Program-made: the position numbers and the translations under genes
Shown here: positions 51,668 through 60,263 of the stretch, one piece after another
How positions within the stretch are numbered: the first letter of the stretch is position 1
How the letters are laid out: each line of letters begins with the position of its first letter
Notes under the pieces: model-generated
Database searches by the model: none
What the model saw: the letters and a program-made list of their open reading frames with translations, nothing else
Told to the model about the DNA's origin: nothing
From: Arthrobacter citreus
GTDB lineage: Bacteria > Actinomycetota > Actinomycetes > Actinomycetales > Micrococcaceae
Length of the DNA stretch: 64,000 bases
Direction: 5' to 3'
Assembly (NCBI RefSeq): GCF_009192745.1
Contig: NZ_VTFV01000002.1
Location: forward strand, 620,001-684,000

Positions 51668-52285
51668 ATGGCTGCTGAGGACGCGAACGGAAACCAGACC
51701 CCGGGCAACGAGCCCGAGGAAAACCTGGACCCCCAGTCACAGCAGGCAGGATCCTCCGAGGCGGGCGCCCAGCCCGCCGCGGAGGGCGGCGCCGAGGGCG
51801 ACGCCCTGTCACAGGCGGAGGAGATCCTGAACAGTGCCGGTGCCGAGGCGCCCGCAGCTGCTGGATCCCCGGAAGCGGCGGAACTGCGCAACGACCTGCT
51901 GCGGCTGCAGGCCGAGTACGTGAATTACCGCCGCCGGGTGGAGCGGGACCGCGACGTCGCCCGGGAAATGGCAGTGGTCGGAATGCTCAATTCCCTCCTG
52001 CCGGTCCTGGATGACATCGAGGCTGCCCGCCAGCACGGCGACCTCGCGGAGGGGCCCTTCGCCTCGATCGCCGTAAAACTGGAAAACACGCTCAAGGGCT
52101 ACGGCCTGAGCCGGATCGACGAGACCGGAGTGGAGTTCGATCCGAACATCCACGAAGCACTGATCCAGCAGCAGAGCTCCGATGTCACCTTCGACGCCGT
52201 TACGCAGATCCTGCGCACCGGTTACAAGGCGAACGAGCGGGTGCTGCGTGCGGCACAGGTGATTGTCTCCGTTCCGGAGCAGTAG
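51668..52285 (+). CDS. grpE: Nucleotide exchange factor GrpE
   Basis: GrpE of 205 residues. About 70 acidic, alanine-rich residues precede the long helix 'ELRNDLLRLQAEYVNYRRRVERDRDV', then 'MLNSLLPVLDDIEAARQHGDL' and the terminal beta domain 'VEFDPNIHEALIQQQSSDV' with 'GYKANERVLRAAQVIVS'. It releases ADP from DnaK. It is second in the operon. A stable hairpin (52293-52324) separates it from dnaJ. Confidence 0.96.
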   Translation: MAAEDANGNQTPGNEPEENLDPQSQQAGSSEAGAQPAAEGGAEGDALSQAEEILNSAGAEAPAAAGSPEAAELRNDLLRLQAEYVNYRRRVERDRDVAREMAVVGMLNSLLPVLDDIEAARQHGDLAEGPFASIAVKLENTLKGYGLSRIDETGVEFDPNIHEALIQQQSSDVTFDAVTQILRTGYKANERVLRAAQVIVSVPEQ

Positions 52286-52292
52286 CACTTTA

Positions 52293-52324
52293 CGCCAGGG
52301 GCCGCCGAAAGGCGGTCCCTGGCG
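52293..52324 (+). other. Stable intercistronic hairpin in the dnaK operon
   Basis: CGCCAGGGGCCGCC, tetraloop GAAA, GGCGGTCCCTGGCG: a 14-bp stem with one G-U and a classic GNRA tetraloop, between grpE and dnaJ. There is no U-tract, so processing, stabilisation or attenuation is more likely than termination. Confidence 0.8.
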
Positions 52325-52383
52325 GCTCCGCACCGGAGCAGGCCTAAGCGTTGTTTATGCAAGACACAGGAAGGGGACACCAA

Positions 52384-53373
52384 TTGGCTAGCCAGGATTG
52401 GGTCGACAAGGATTTCTACAAGATTCTGGGTGTTCCCAAGGATGCTTCCGACGCCGACATCAAGAAGTCGTACCGGAAGCTCGCCCGCAAGTACCACCCG
52501 GACCAGAACCAGAATGATCCGTCCGCGGAGAAGATGTTCAAGGACGTCTCCGAGGCCTACTCGGTGCTCTCAGACGCCGAGGAACGCCAGCAGTACGACG
52601 CCATCCGGGCCATGGGCAGCGGTGCCCGGTTCTCCGCAGGCGGCGGAGGCGGACCCGCCGGCGGCGGCGCGGGATTCGAGGACATCTTCGGCGGACTGTT
52701 CAACCAGTCCTCCGGGCGCTCACGCCGCACCACGTACAGCACCGGCGGAAGCAACATCCCGCCGGAGTTCGCCGACCTGTTTGGCGGCGGCGGTTTCGGC
52801 GGCGGAGGCTTCGGCTCCGCACCGCCCCAGAAGGGCGCGGACCGCACGGCAAGTACCACCATCTCCTTCGCCGGTTCCATCAACGGAACGGTGATTGGAC
52901 TGCGCGAACCCAGCGGCGAAGTGGTCGAAGTCCGCGTTCCCGCCGGGGTCAAGGACGGCCAGCGCATCCGGGTGCGCGGCAAGGGGATGCCGGGCGCTGC
53001 CGGCAACGGCGACCTTATGGTCACCGTGCACGTCACCCCGCACGACTTTTTTGTCCGGGACGGGAACAACATCCGCATCCACGTTCCCATTACGTTCCCG
53101 GAGGCGGCGCTGGGCGCCACCATTGAGGTGCCCACGCTGACCGCGGACAAGGTCAAGCTCAAGGTTCCGGCCGGCACACCGTCCGGCCGCACACTGCGGG
53201 TCAAGGGCCGCGGCGTCCACACCTCCAAGGGCAACGGCGACCTGCTGGTGACAGTCGACGTCGCAGTTCCCTCGCATCTGAACAAGGACGCCAAGGCGGC
53301 GGTGGAGGCCTTCGCGGACGCGACCAAGGGCGAGGACCCGCGGGCGGGGCTCGCGGCCAAGGCACGCCTTTAG
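52384..53373 (+). CDS. dnaJ: DnaJ-family co-chaperone without zinc-finger domain (CbpA-like, type B)
   Basis: J-protein of 329 residues. The J domain (about residues 8-72) contains the HPD tripeptide in [18 protein letters not shown] long glycine-rich stretch (about 80-150) and two C-terminal substrate-binding barrels ('[34 protein letters not shown]') follow. The CxxCxGxG zinc repeats of classical DnaJ are absent. The start is the TTG at 52384, with AGGAAGGGG 7 nt upstream. It is a DnaK partner in the same operon. Confidence 0.93.
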   Translation: MASQDWVDKDFYKILGVPKDASDADIKKSYRKLARKYHPDQNQNDPSAEKMFKDVSEAYSVLSDAEERQQYDAIRAMGSGARFSAGGGGGPAGGGAGFEDIFGGLFNQSSGRSRRTTYSTGGSNIPPEFADLFGGGGFGGGGFGSAPPQKGADRTASTTISFAGSINGTVIGLREPSGEVVEVRVPAGVKDGQRIRVRGKGMPGAAGNGDLMVTVHVTPHDFFVRDGNNIRIHVPITFPEAALGATIEVPTLTADKVKLKVPAGTPSGRTLRVKGRGVHTSKGNGDLLVTVDVAVPSHLNKDAKAAVEAFADATKGEDPRAGLAAKARL

Positions 53374-53442
53374 CGCATCAGCCGCGCCCGCCGGGCACGC
53401 GGCTAATATAACGGGAACACCAGGGAAACGAAGGGGAGGGCA

Positions 53443-53970
53443 GTGGGCATCGACGTCAATGCGCCGATCTTCGTGATCTCGGTCGCCGCAGAACTGGCGG
53501 ACATGCATCCGCAGACGCTCCGCCAGTACGACCGGCTGGGCATCGTCAGCCCCAGCCGGGCACCCGGCCGGTCCCGCCGGTACTCGCAGCGGGACATCGA
53601 GATGCTGCGGGAGGTCCAGCGCCTGTCCCAGGAAGGCGTCTCGCTTGAAGGCATCAAGCGCATCATGCAGCTCCAGCAGCAGGTGAACGGTCTCCGGCAG
53701 CGCGTGGACCAGCTCTCCGCCGAACTTGACCAGGTCCAGCAGCGCAGCACCGACATGGGGCGGGTGTTCGCGGCCGGCCTCGCCGGCGACGTCGTCACTC
53801 TCTCCCGGGGGCAGCGCCCGCCCGCCTCCAAGGCTCCCGAACGCACAGGTCTTGCAGCGCTGGTGGCCCGCAGGCGCCGTGTGATGGCATTGCCGGCAGG
53901 CAAGGGTGCCGCGGTCGAGACCGAACTTGGCTATACCGCCGACCGCGGCGACTTTTTCCGCGCCAACTAG
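53443..53970 (+). CDS. hspR: Heat-shock repressor HspR (MerR family)
   Basis: MerR-type regulator of 175 residues: 'FVISVAAELADMHPQTLRQYDRLGIVSPSRAPGRSRRYSQRDIEMLREVQRLSQEGVSLEGIKRIMQL' is the winged-helix HspR domain. A coiled coil 'QQVNGLRQRVDQLSAELDQVQQR' follows. The C-terminal extension is longer than in streptomycete HspR and basic (VARRRRVMALPAG). It represses its own operon through the HAIR boxes at 49619-49688, using DnaK as co-repressor in the known model. GTG start; last gene of the operon; convergent with the ABC-2 permease gene, 5 nt apart. Confidence 0.95.
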   Translation: MGIDVNAPIFVISVAAELADMHPQTLRQYDRLGIVSPSRAPGRSRRYSQRDIEMLREVQRLSQEGVSLEGIKRIMQLQQQVNGLRQRVDQLSAELDQVQQRSTDMGRVFAAGLAGDVVTLSRGQRPPASKAPERTGLAALVARRRRVMALPAGKGAAVETELGYTADRGDFFRAN

Positions 53971-53975
53971 GGCAA

Positions 53976-54797
53976 TCAGCGGAAGCGGCGGCCCTGGTCC
54001 CTCCGGTTGGCCCAAACCGCCCCCGCGCACAGCAGGACGGTCCAGGCAAGGAAGCACATGACCGACGTCGGTGCCAGTTCCGCACCGGATAACGCCGAGA
54101 CTGAAATGTCACGTGCCGCCCGTGAGGGCAGGAACTGGGAAAACGCGTTTAGGCCGGGGGAGAAGATGGCCGGGGGAAGCATCATTCCGCCCGCGAAAGC
54201 CAGCGGAAAGAAGACCACCTGAGTGAGCGCGATGGCCACTTTCGAGGTGCATAGATAGCCGATCAGCAGGCCCAGGAACAGGAACGGCAGGCCGCAGAGC
54301 AGCCACACCGCCACGGACGCCGGTATCCGCCACCAGGACAGGGTTCCGTCCGTGTACAACTGCAGGCCGGCGGTGGTGGTGGCTCCGACCGCCAGAACCG
54401 GAATCAGCGCGAAGAAGGCGAACATCATGGCCGTCACGGCGCGTGCCACGGTAGCGGGGAAAGCCCCGACAGGCAGCGTGCGCACATAGCTGCTCCACGG
54501 GTTCGCCCGTTCCTCGGCCACACCGATTCCGTAGTTGAACAGGAACGCACTCATCACGCCGAAGACCGCGAGCTGCGCAATCGACATCAGCGATGCCTGT
54601 GGGTTGGATGTCACGGCAGTCTGCGGCAGTACAAAGAAGACCAGTGCGAGGGTGGGGAAAACCGTCGAGGACAGCACCGCCACCGGAATCCGCAGTTGTT
54701 CGAGCACCTGGGCCCGGGTGTGGATCCGGATCAGGGCGAAGAGCGGTTTGTTGGCGGGGGTTTCAACGTGGCGGGGCACTGCCGCGGTGGCACTCAT
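53976..54797 (-). CDS. ABC-2 type transporter permease
   Basis: Membrane protein of 273 residues with six hydrophobic segments. An N-terminal 'RIHTRAQVLEQLRIPVAVLSSTVFPTLALVFFVLP' and a conserved 'FFPLAFAGGMMLPPAIFSPGLNAFSQFLPSRAARD' in the last third are typical of DrrB/YadH-type ABC-2 permeases. It works with the neighbouring ATPase as an exporter of drugs, lipids or envelope components; the substrate is unknown. It overlaps the ATPase gene by 4 nt. It is last in a three- or four-gene minus-strand operon. Confidence 0.87.
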   Translation of the reverse strand: MSATAAVPRHVETPANKPLFALIRIHTRAQVLEQLRIPVAVLSSTVFPTLALVFFVLPQTAVTSNPQASLMSIAQLAVFGVMSAFLFNYGIGVAEERANPWSSYVRTLPVGAFPATVARAVTAMMFAFFALIPVLAVGATTTAGLQLYTDGTLSWWRIPASVAVWLLCGLPFLFLGLLIGYLCTSKVAIALTQVVFFPLAFAGGMMLPPAIFSPGLNAFSQFLPSRAARDISVSALSGAELAPTSVMCFLAWTVLLCAGAVWANRRDQGRRFR

Positions 54798-55756
54798 CGG
54801 GCTGCCTTCCTGTCCATGGCGCGGCCCTGCGGGACCGGGTCGCCTCCGGCGGGGGAGTGGGTGAGGGAAATGAATGCTTCTTCCAGGCTCGCGGCGTGGA
54901 CCTCGAGCCCGCGGAAATCCAGCTGGTCCTGCACCAGCGTGCGCACGGTGGCGTCGGCGTCGTGCGTCAGGACCGTGGTGGCACCGGAGGGTGACAGGTT
55001 CACTGACACTGTGTCCGGCAGGGACTCGAAGAACGACGCCGGCAGGGCCGTGTGGAAGGAAACCCGGCTGACGCTGACCCGGCTGCGGATCTCGTCAACC
55101 TGGCCGTCTGCCACAACGGCGCCGCTGTTGATGACAACGACTCGGCTGGCCAGGGTCTGGATTTCATCGAGGTAATGGCTGGTGATCAGGAGTGTTCCAC
55201 CCCCGGCACGGTAATCCGCCAGCCGTTCCCAGAGGTTCTCCCGTGCTTCGACGTCCAGCCCGGTGGTTGGCTCGTCCAGGATCACCAGCCGGGGCCTGCC
55301 CACCAGGGCAAGGGCCACCAGCAGGCGGCGCTGCTGCCCGCCGGACAGGCCGCCGCACTGCTTGCCCGCTGCCGGGCCCAGTCCAAACCCGTCCAGCAAC
55401 TCGGCCGTGGGTATCGGGTTAGCGTAGTGCGAGCCGACGAAGTCCACTGTTTCACGCACCCGCAGGGTGGCGGGTACCGAGGTCGCCTGGGGTGTTGTGC
55501 CCAGCTGCTGGCGGGCCTGCGGGTTCCGCGGATCACGGCCGAAGAGTTCGACGCGGCCGGAGTCCGGCTGGCGGAGTCCGCTGAGCAGGTTCAGCAGCGT
55601 GGACTTGCCCGCACCGTTGGGTCCCAGCAGGCCGACCGTCTCGCCGGCGGTGACGGTGAAATCAACGCCGTCCAGGGCGGACACCGGACCGTAGCTTTTG
55701 CGGACGCCGTAGGCGCCGGAGAGGACTTCGCTGGAAGGACGGGAAGGAAGGGTCAT
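54794..55756 (-). CDS. ABC transporter ATP-binding protein (exporter type)
   Basis: ATPase of 320 residues. Walker A is GPNGAGKST, the signature is LSGGQQRRLLVA, Walker B is 'LVILDEPTTGLDVEARENLW', and the switch region is 'LLITSHYLDEI'. The C-terminal domain of about 90 residues resembles DrrA/NatA-type regulatory tails. The start at 55756 (MTLPSRPSSEVL) has AGGAG 7 nt upstream; the longer frame to 55927 is rejected because that part overlaps the regulator gene. It pairs with the ABC-2 permease downstream. Confidence 0.92.
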   Translation of the reverse strand: MTLPSRPSSEVLSGAYGVRKSYGPVSALDGVDFTVTAGETVGLLGPNGAGKSTLLNLLSGLRQPDSGRVELFGRDPRNPQARQQLGTTPQATSVPATLRVRETVDFVGSHYANPIPTAELLDGFGLGPAAGKQCGGLSGGQQRRLLVALALVGRPRLVILDEPTTGLDVEARENLWERLADYRAGGGTLLITSHYLDEIQTLASRVVVINSGAVVADGQVDEIRSRVSVSRVSFHTALPASFFESLPDTVSVNLSPSGATTVLTHDADATVRTLVQDQLDFRGLEVHAASLEEAFISLTHSPAGGDPVPQGRAMDRKAAR

Positions 55757-55784
55757 GATGGGGCTCCTGCGGTTGGTGCGGCGG

Positions 55785-56081
55785 TTAGGCCAGGCCTGAG
55801 AGCAAATCCTGGAGGTTCTTGCGGTAGCGGGCGTAGGCAGCTTTCCCCTCGGGTGTGATGCCCACATAGGTGGCGGGCGTGCGGCCTTCGATGGTCTTGG
55901 TGACTTCCACGTAGCCGGCGGTTTCAAGCTTCCGCAGGTGGGTGGAGAGGTTGCCGGCTGTCATCTCCAGCATTTTCTGCAGCTTGGTGAAGGCAATCTG
56001 GTTGTTCTCGCCGACTTCATTGAGGGTGGTGAGCGCACGCAGGCGGGATTCGGCGTGGATAACGGGGTCCAGTTCAGGCAT
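55785..56081 (-). CDS. Winged-helix transcriptional regulator (HTH_34/MarR-like)
   Basis: Regulator of 98 residues: 'VIHAESRLRALTTLNEVGENNQIAFTKLQKMLEMTAGNLSTHLRKLETAGYVEVTKTIEGRTPATYVGITPEGKAAYARY' is one winged-helix domain of the type encoded beside ABC-2 exporters in Actinobacteria. The start at 56081 gives a compact domain and overlaps the upstream membrane protein by 8 nt; the longer frame to 56207 overlaps it more and shows no domain. It probably controls the operon, possibly through the repeats at 56790-56807. Confidence 0.88.
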   Translation of the reverse strand: MPELDPVIHAESRLRALTTLNEVGENNQIAFTKLQKMLEMTAGNLSTHLRKLETAGYVEVTKTIEGRTPATYVGITPEGKAAYARYRKNLQDLLSGLA

Positions 56082-56784
56082 CTGCCCCGCCGTTCCGCTG
56101 CCTGCGGGTGCGCAGGTATTCGACGGCGGATCCGGCCAGCAGGCCGGTGGCGCCCAGGAAAAGGAAGACGGCGAGGAAATGGTCCGGGCCGGAGACCAGC
56201 GCGGCAACCGTGACGAGCAGCAGCCAAATGCCCAGGAAGGATTGTGCGCGGTCGTTGAAGGTTGTCCCGCCGGTGATGTAGAGCAGCCCGACGATGAGGA
56301 TCGCTATGGAGTTGATCAGCAGGCCCCGGAGCCAGAAGTCCTCGACCGCCCTGCCGATGACGGCGCTCAGTCCGCCCATGACGGTAAACCCGAGTGCCCA
56401 GGCGGCGCCATACATCCCGCCCTGGAACGCTGACTGTCCGCGCAGGCCCCGGCTGCTGCGGAAGAAGATGGCAATGGTGGAGACGGTGGCGACTGCCAGC
56501 GCGGTCCCGAGGACGAGCAGCGCGGCCGGCGGTTCAAGGGGAAGCCAGCCCTGCTGCGTTCCCCACAGTGTGCCGTATCCGATGATCCAGGTGGCGCCCC
56601 AGAGCAGATACACCAGGGCGGTGTTGCCGCTCAGGCCCCGGCGGGCGGAACGTTCTGCGTCCTGCACCACTCGAAGTGCTGAGTGCAGGTCAAGGGGCAG
56701 CTCTTCCGCGGCCGCGGAGTCCGGGTGTTCCGTGGACTGTTTCGGTGTGGCCGAGAGGTGCGCTCCCGCTTCATGTCTGCTCAT
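56074..56784 (-). CDS. Hypothetical polytopic membrane protein upstream of ABC-2 operon
   Basis: Protein of 236 residues, not assigned to a named family. After about 50 hydrophilic residues ('LHSALRVVQDAERSARRGLSGNT') it has six likely membrane helices ('ALVYLLWGATWIIGYGTLWG', 'ALLVLGTALAVATVSTIAIFF', 'AAWALGFTVMGGLSAVIG', and others). Proteins of this layout commonly precede a winged-helix regulator and ABC exporter in Micrococcales, and the 8-nt overlap supports one operon. Function is unknown. The start at 56784 lies only 5 nt from the inverted-repeat region. Confidence 0.75.
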   Translation of the reverse strand: MSRHEAGAHLSATPKQSTEHPDSAAAEELPLDLHSALRVVQDAERSARRGLSGNTALVYLLWGATWIIGYGTLWGTQQGWLPLEPPAALLVLGTALAVATVSTIAIFFRSSRGLRGQSAFQGGMYGAAWALGFTVMGGLSAVIGRAVEDFWLRGLLINSIAILIVGLLYITGGTTFNDRAQSFLGIWLLLVTVAALVSGPDHFLAVFLFLGATGLLAGSAVEYLRTRRQRNGGADA

Positions 56785-56789
56785 GCAAA

Positions 56790-56807
56790 GTAGTTTGCAC
56801 TACAAAC
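56790..56807. promoter_or_regulatory. Possible operator for the winged-helix regulator
   Basis: Interleaved inverted repeats GTAGT-TTGC-ACTAC and GTTTG-CACTA-CAAAC occur 5-23 nt upstream of the membrane-protein start codon on the minus strand. The position suggests autoregulation. Confidence 0.4.
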
Positions 56808-56884
56808 CACTCCGGCACAAGAGGCCGCCCGTATGCGGTTCTGTTTTACGGACCAGACGGTCCGGGATGCTGCGGCCCGGGCCG

Positions 56885-57346
56885 TTAGGCGAGCCGCGAA
56901 CGGACGATGTCGCTGACGGCCTTGCCGTCGAACCGCCCTGCAACCTTCGCAGTAACCGGTTTCATGACCTGTCCCATGGAGCGCATGCTGAGCTCGGTGC
57001 CGCCGGCCTTCAGCTCGGCGATGACACTGTCCACGATCGCGGTGACGTCTTCCTCGCTCAGCGCCTCAGGCAGGTACGCCTCGATCACTTCCGCCTCGGC
57101 GATTTCCGCGTCAGCGCGGTCCTGCTGGCCGGCCTCCGTGTAGATCCGGGCAGTGTCGCGGCGCTTGGCTGCTTCCTTCTGCAAAAGCGAGACGACCTCC
57201 TGGTCCGTCAGCTCGACAGGGGTCTTCCCGGACTTCTCGCGGGTGCCGATTTCGCCCAGGACGTTGCGGACTGTGGTCAGTTCCAGCTTTCGCCCGGCCT
57301 TCATGTGGGCGGTCACGTCTGCCTGGAGCTTTTCTTTCAGGGTCAT
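56885..57346 (-). CDS. YqeY/GatB-like domain protein
   Basis: Protein of 153 residues with the YqeY pattern: 'MTLKEKLQADVTAHMKAGRKLELTTVRNVLGEI', 'KEAAKRRDTARIYTEAGQQDRADAEIAEAEVIEAYLPEALSEEDV', and the tail 'GQVMKPVTAKVAGRFDGKAVSDIVRSRL'. The tail helix bundle resembles the tRNA-binding domain of GatB, but the biological role is not established. Start at 57346 with AAGGAA upstream; the frame to 57388 adds only unrelated residues. It is monocistronic, downstream of trmB on the same strand. Confidence 0.93.
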   Translation of the reverse strand: MTLKEKLQADVTAHMKAGRKLELTTVRNVLGEIGTREKSGKTPVELTDQEVVSLLQKEAAKRRDTARIYTEAGQQDRADAEIAEAEVIEAYLPEALSEEDVTAIVDSVIAELKAGGTELSMRSMGQVMKPVTAKVAGRFDGKAVSDIVRSRLA

Positions 57347-57452
57347 CGCCTGTTCCTTCGCGTTGGTTCCCGCTGCGGTCCGGTACAACCGGACGCCTTC
57401 GGGGATGTGGTTAAGCGGTGCTGTCTCAGTACCACCGGGTGCGGCTGCAGAA

Positions 57453-58310
57453 CTAGATGCGACGGTACGTCAGGTCGAAAATGAGGCGGCCGGCCTGGTG
57501 CGCCTTGTTCTCGAAGCTGGTGAGGATGCGGCCGTCGAAGCGCGGGGCCCAGCCGCCGCGGGTGTCGGCGTCGTCGGAGGCTTCCTTGCCTTCCAGCCCC
57601 TGGGCACGGACCTGGGTTAGCGGACTCTCCGCACCGGAGCGCTCGCCCGGGTGCAGGCTTTCGAACTGCGCAGAGGCGTCCAGGACCTCGCGCATCTGGA
57701 CGGCGTAGTCGGACCAGTCCGTGGCCAGCCGCCACAGTCCGCCGGGCATTAGTGCCCGGGCAGCGAGTTCGGCGAAGGTGTCCTTGACCATGCGGCGCTT
57801 GTGGTGCCGGGTCTTGTGCCAGGGGTCGGGGAAGAAGACCCAGAGTTCGTCAACGGAACCGGCCGGCAGCATGGTGGTGAGGACTTCGGGAGCGTTCGCC
57901 TGGACCACCCGCACATTAGTCAGGTTCTTCTGGCCAATGCGCTGCAGTGTCTGGGCAAGGCCGGGAAGGTAGACCTCAACAGCGAGGAAGTTCTTGTCCG
58001 GATTCTGTTCCGCCGCGTGCGTGATGGCTTCGCCGAGGCCCGAACCGATCTCGACGACGAGGGGAGCCTTGCGGCCGAAGGCGGCTTCGGCGTCGAACAC
58101 GTAGTCCGGATCCACTGATGTGTCCGAATGCACGCGGGGGACGTCGATGACGAAAACATCGGAGAGCTCGTCCCAGGCCTGCTGGCGCCGTCCCTGCAGG
58201 CGCGAACCCCTGCGGACAAAGGACACCGGGGCCCGGAAATGCAAGGAATCAGGGCTCTCGGACCCGTCGGCAGCGTCGGAAACGGGCAGGGCTGGGTCAG
58301 TAGTCATCAC
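57453..58310 (-). CDS. trmB: tRNA (guanosine(46)-N7)-methyltransferase
   Basis: TrmB of 285 residues. The conserved core 'LVVEIGSGLGEAITHAAEQNPDKNFLAVEVYLPGLAQTLQRI' (SAM site) is followed by 'ELWVFFPDPWHKTRHHKRRMVKDTFAELAARALMPGGLWRLATDWSDYA', the FPDPWxKxRHxKRR motif that defines the family, and 'PRFDGRILTSFENKAHQAGRLIFDLTYRR' at the end. It methylates G46 in the variable loop of tRNAs. The N-terminal 40 residues are an unconserved extension. It is divergent from the DEAD-box gene across a 272-nt structured region. Confidence 0.95.
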   Translation of the reverse strand: MMTTDPALPVSDAADGSESPDSLHFRAPVSFVRRGSRLQGRRQQAWDELSDVFVIDVPRVHSDTSVDPDYVFDAEAAFGRKAPLVVEIGSGLGEAITHAAEQNPDKNFLAVEVYLPGLAQTLQRIGQKNLTNVRVVQANAPEVLTTMLPAGSVDELWVFFPDPWHKTRHHKRRMVKDTFAELAARALMPGGLWRLATDWSDYAVQMREVLDASAQFESLHPGERSGAESPLTQVRAQGLEGKEASDDADTRGGWAPRFDGRILTSFENKAHQAGRLIFDLTYRRI

Positions 58311-58582
58311 TGTTAATGCTAACCGTGTGCCGGCACTTCACTGTGTCCGCCGTAAGCACCCCTAATTAGGTAACTGGGACCGATCCGGTAAACTGGGGGA
58401 AGTTGTTGCGACTGCCGCGCCTAAAAGCCGCGTGTGTAAGCAGCGCAACCTGCGTCGATGAACGCTTTCTTTTGTCCCGCCCGTAATCTCACGGGGCGGT
58501 GGACACTGTCTGACTTTTCTTCGGCGAACCCTCTGCGCCACACGGCATAGGGGGCCACTTACCGAAAGTTGCCTGTCTTTTC
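58311..58582 (+). other. Structured 5' region of the DEAD-box helicase gene
   Basis: A 272-nt divergent intergenic region without a gene. Two paired segments are visible: GTTGCG (58405-58410) against CGCAAC (58444-58449), and CCGCCC (58477-58482) against GGGCGG (58494-58499). A TAAACT -10-like element at 58389-58394 would give a leader near 180 nt. Long leaders are typical for cold-inducible helicase genes; that is inference. Confidence 0.45.
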
Positions 58583-60184
58583 ATGACCACTTTTGCTGCC
58601 CTTGGCGTACCCAAGGCACTTGTTTCAAACCTCTCCGCCCAGGGAATCGCAGAGCCGTTCCCCATCCAGGTGGAAACCCTTCCTGACACCCTCAAGGGCC
58701 GGGATGTACTGGGCCGCGGACGCACCGGCTCCGGCAAGACCCTCGCTTTCTCCCTGCCGCTGGTCACCCGGCTGGCTGAGGCTGAAGCCGCCTACCGCCG
58801 CCGGCCGAACCGCCCGCTGGGCCTGGTGCTGGCACCGACCCGTGAACTGGCGACGCAGATCAACAATGTGATCGAGCCGCTCGCTGCCGAGCTGGGCCTG
58901 AACACCACCGTGATCTACGGCGGCGTTTCGCAGCAGCGCCAGGAAAAGGCGCTCGGCGCCGGCGTCGACATTGTCATTGCCTGCCCCGGCCGCCTCGAGG
59001 ACCTGATGAAGCAGAAGGTCATCAGCCTGGAGTCCGTTGAAATCACCGTCCTTGACGAGGCCGATCACATGGCCGACCTCGGCTTCCTCCCGGTTGTGCA
59101 GCGACTGCTGGACCGTACGCCGGAAAAGGGCCAGCGCATGCTCTTCTCCGCCACACTGGACAACGGCGTGGACAAGCTGGTCCGCCGCTACCTTTCCAAC
59201 CCGCTGACCCACTCCGTTGACGAGCCGCAGGCTGCAGTGTCCACCATGGAACACCACGTGCTCCTGGTCCAGGACCAGACCGCCAAGAAGCTGCTGGTCA
59301 AGGAACTGGCCTCCGGCCAGGGCCGCCGCATCATGTTCATGCGCACCAAGCACCACGCCCGCAAGATGGCGAAGTTCCTCACGGACAGCGGCATTCCGAC
59401 GGTTGACCTGCACGGCAACCTCTCGCAGAACGCCCGCGACCGGAACCTGGCGGAGTTCGCCTCAGGCGACGTCCGCGTCCTGGTCGCCACCGACGTCGCC
59501 GCCCGCGGCGTCCACGTGAACGACGTCGAGCTGGTTGTCCACATCGATCCGCCCACGGAGCACAAGGCATACCTGCACCGCTCCGGACGTACGGCACGTG
59601 CCGGCTCGGACGGAACCGTTGTCACGGTGACCCTGCCCGAGCAGAAGGGCGAGGTGTCCAAGCTGATGAAGGCTGCCGGCGTCGACGTCTCGATCGAGAA
59701 GGTCTCCCACAACTCCCCGTCCATCGCCAAGCTCATCGGTGAGCGCGCAGCTGTGGTGGAGCCGCACGTCCGTGCAGCGCAGCTCGCAGCGAAGTCCCCG
59801 CAGCAGGGTGCAGGCCGTTCCACCGGCGCCAACGCCCAGCGCAAGCGCGCAGCCCGTTCAGGTTCCGGCACCGGTACCCGCGCAGGCGGCCGCGGCGGTG
59901 CAGGCGGCCGCGGACGCGTTTCCGCCGAGCGCACTGCTGCCTCCGAGTCGCCCCGCGCCCAGCGCAGCCCCGAAGGCCGCCGCGGCGCCGCCGCAGCCGC
60001 CACTTCGCAGGGCCGCAACCGCCGACCCGCCACCGGCCAGCGCGCCGGCGACGTGGCAGCTTCCGGAACGCACCGCTCCGGCGGAACCCGTGCAGCTGCT
60101 CCGGCAGGCAGCGGCCGCCCGGCACGCTCCTCCGGCCCCCGCCGCGCAACCGCCCCGGCATCGAACGAACGCCGCGGCCGCTAA
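58583..60184 (+). CDS. DEAD/DEAH-box RNA helicase with basic C-terminal tail
   Basis: RNA helicase of 533 residues: Q motif 'FAALGVPKALVSNLSAQGIAEPFPIQ', motif I GRTGSGKT, 'LAPTRELATQI', motif II DEAD, motif III SAT, then 'VLVATDVAARGVHV' and 'HRSGRTARAG'. The last 150 residues are low-complexity, rich in R, G, S and A, as in RhlE/CsdA-type helicases that bind structured RNA and ribosomal precursors. It unwinds RNA with ATP. Start at 58583 with a long leader; ends at a strong terminator. Confidence 0.94.
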   Translation: MTTFAALGVPKALVSNLSAQGIAEPFPIQVETLPDTLKGRDVLGRGRTGSGKTLAFSLPLVTRLAEAEAAYRRRPNRPLGLVLAPTRELATQINNVIEPLAAELGLNTTVIYGGVSQQRQEKALGAGVDIVIACPGRLEDLMKQKVISLESVEITVLDEADHMADLGFLPVVQRLLDRTPEKGQRMLFSATLDNGVDKLVRRYLSNPLTHSVDEPQAAVSTMEHHVLLVQDQTAKKLLVKELASGQGRRIMFMRTKHHARKMAKFLTDSGIPTVDLHGNLSQNARDRNLAEFASGDVRVLVATDVAARGVHVNDVELVVHIDPPTEHKAYLHRSGRTARAGSDGTVVTVTLPEQKGEVSKLMKAAGVDVSIEKVSHNSPSIAKLIGERAAVVEPHVRAAQLAAKSPQQGAGRSTGANAQRKRAARSGSGTGTRAGGRGGAGGRGRVSAERTAASESPRAQRSPEGRRGAAAAATSQGRNRRPATGQRAGDVAASGTHRSGGTRAAAPAGSGRPARSSGPRRATAPASNERRGR

Positions 60185-60199
60185 CCACAGCGCATAAGA

Positions 60200-60241
60200 A
60201 AGAAAGGCCCTGCACCCGTTATCCGGTGCAGGGCCTTTCTT
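60200..60241. terminator. Strong bidirectional terminator
   Basis: AAGAAAGGCCCTGCACC and GGTGCAGGGCCTTTCTT pair over 17 bp around an 8-nt loop. It lies between the helicase and the convergent membrane protein gene. Confidence 0.93.
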
Positions 60242-60263
60242 GTTGGGTCGAGGTGACCCAAGG

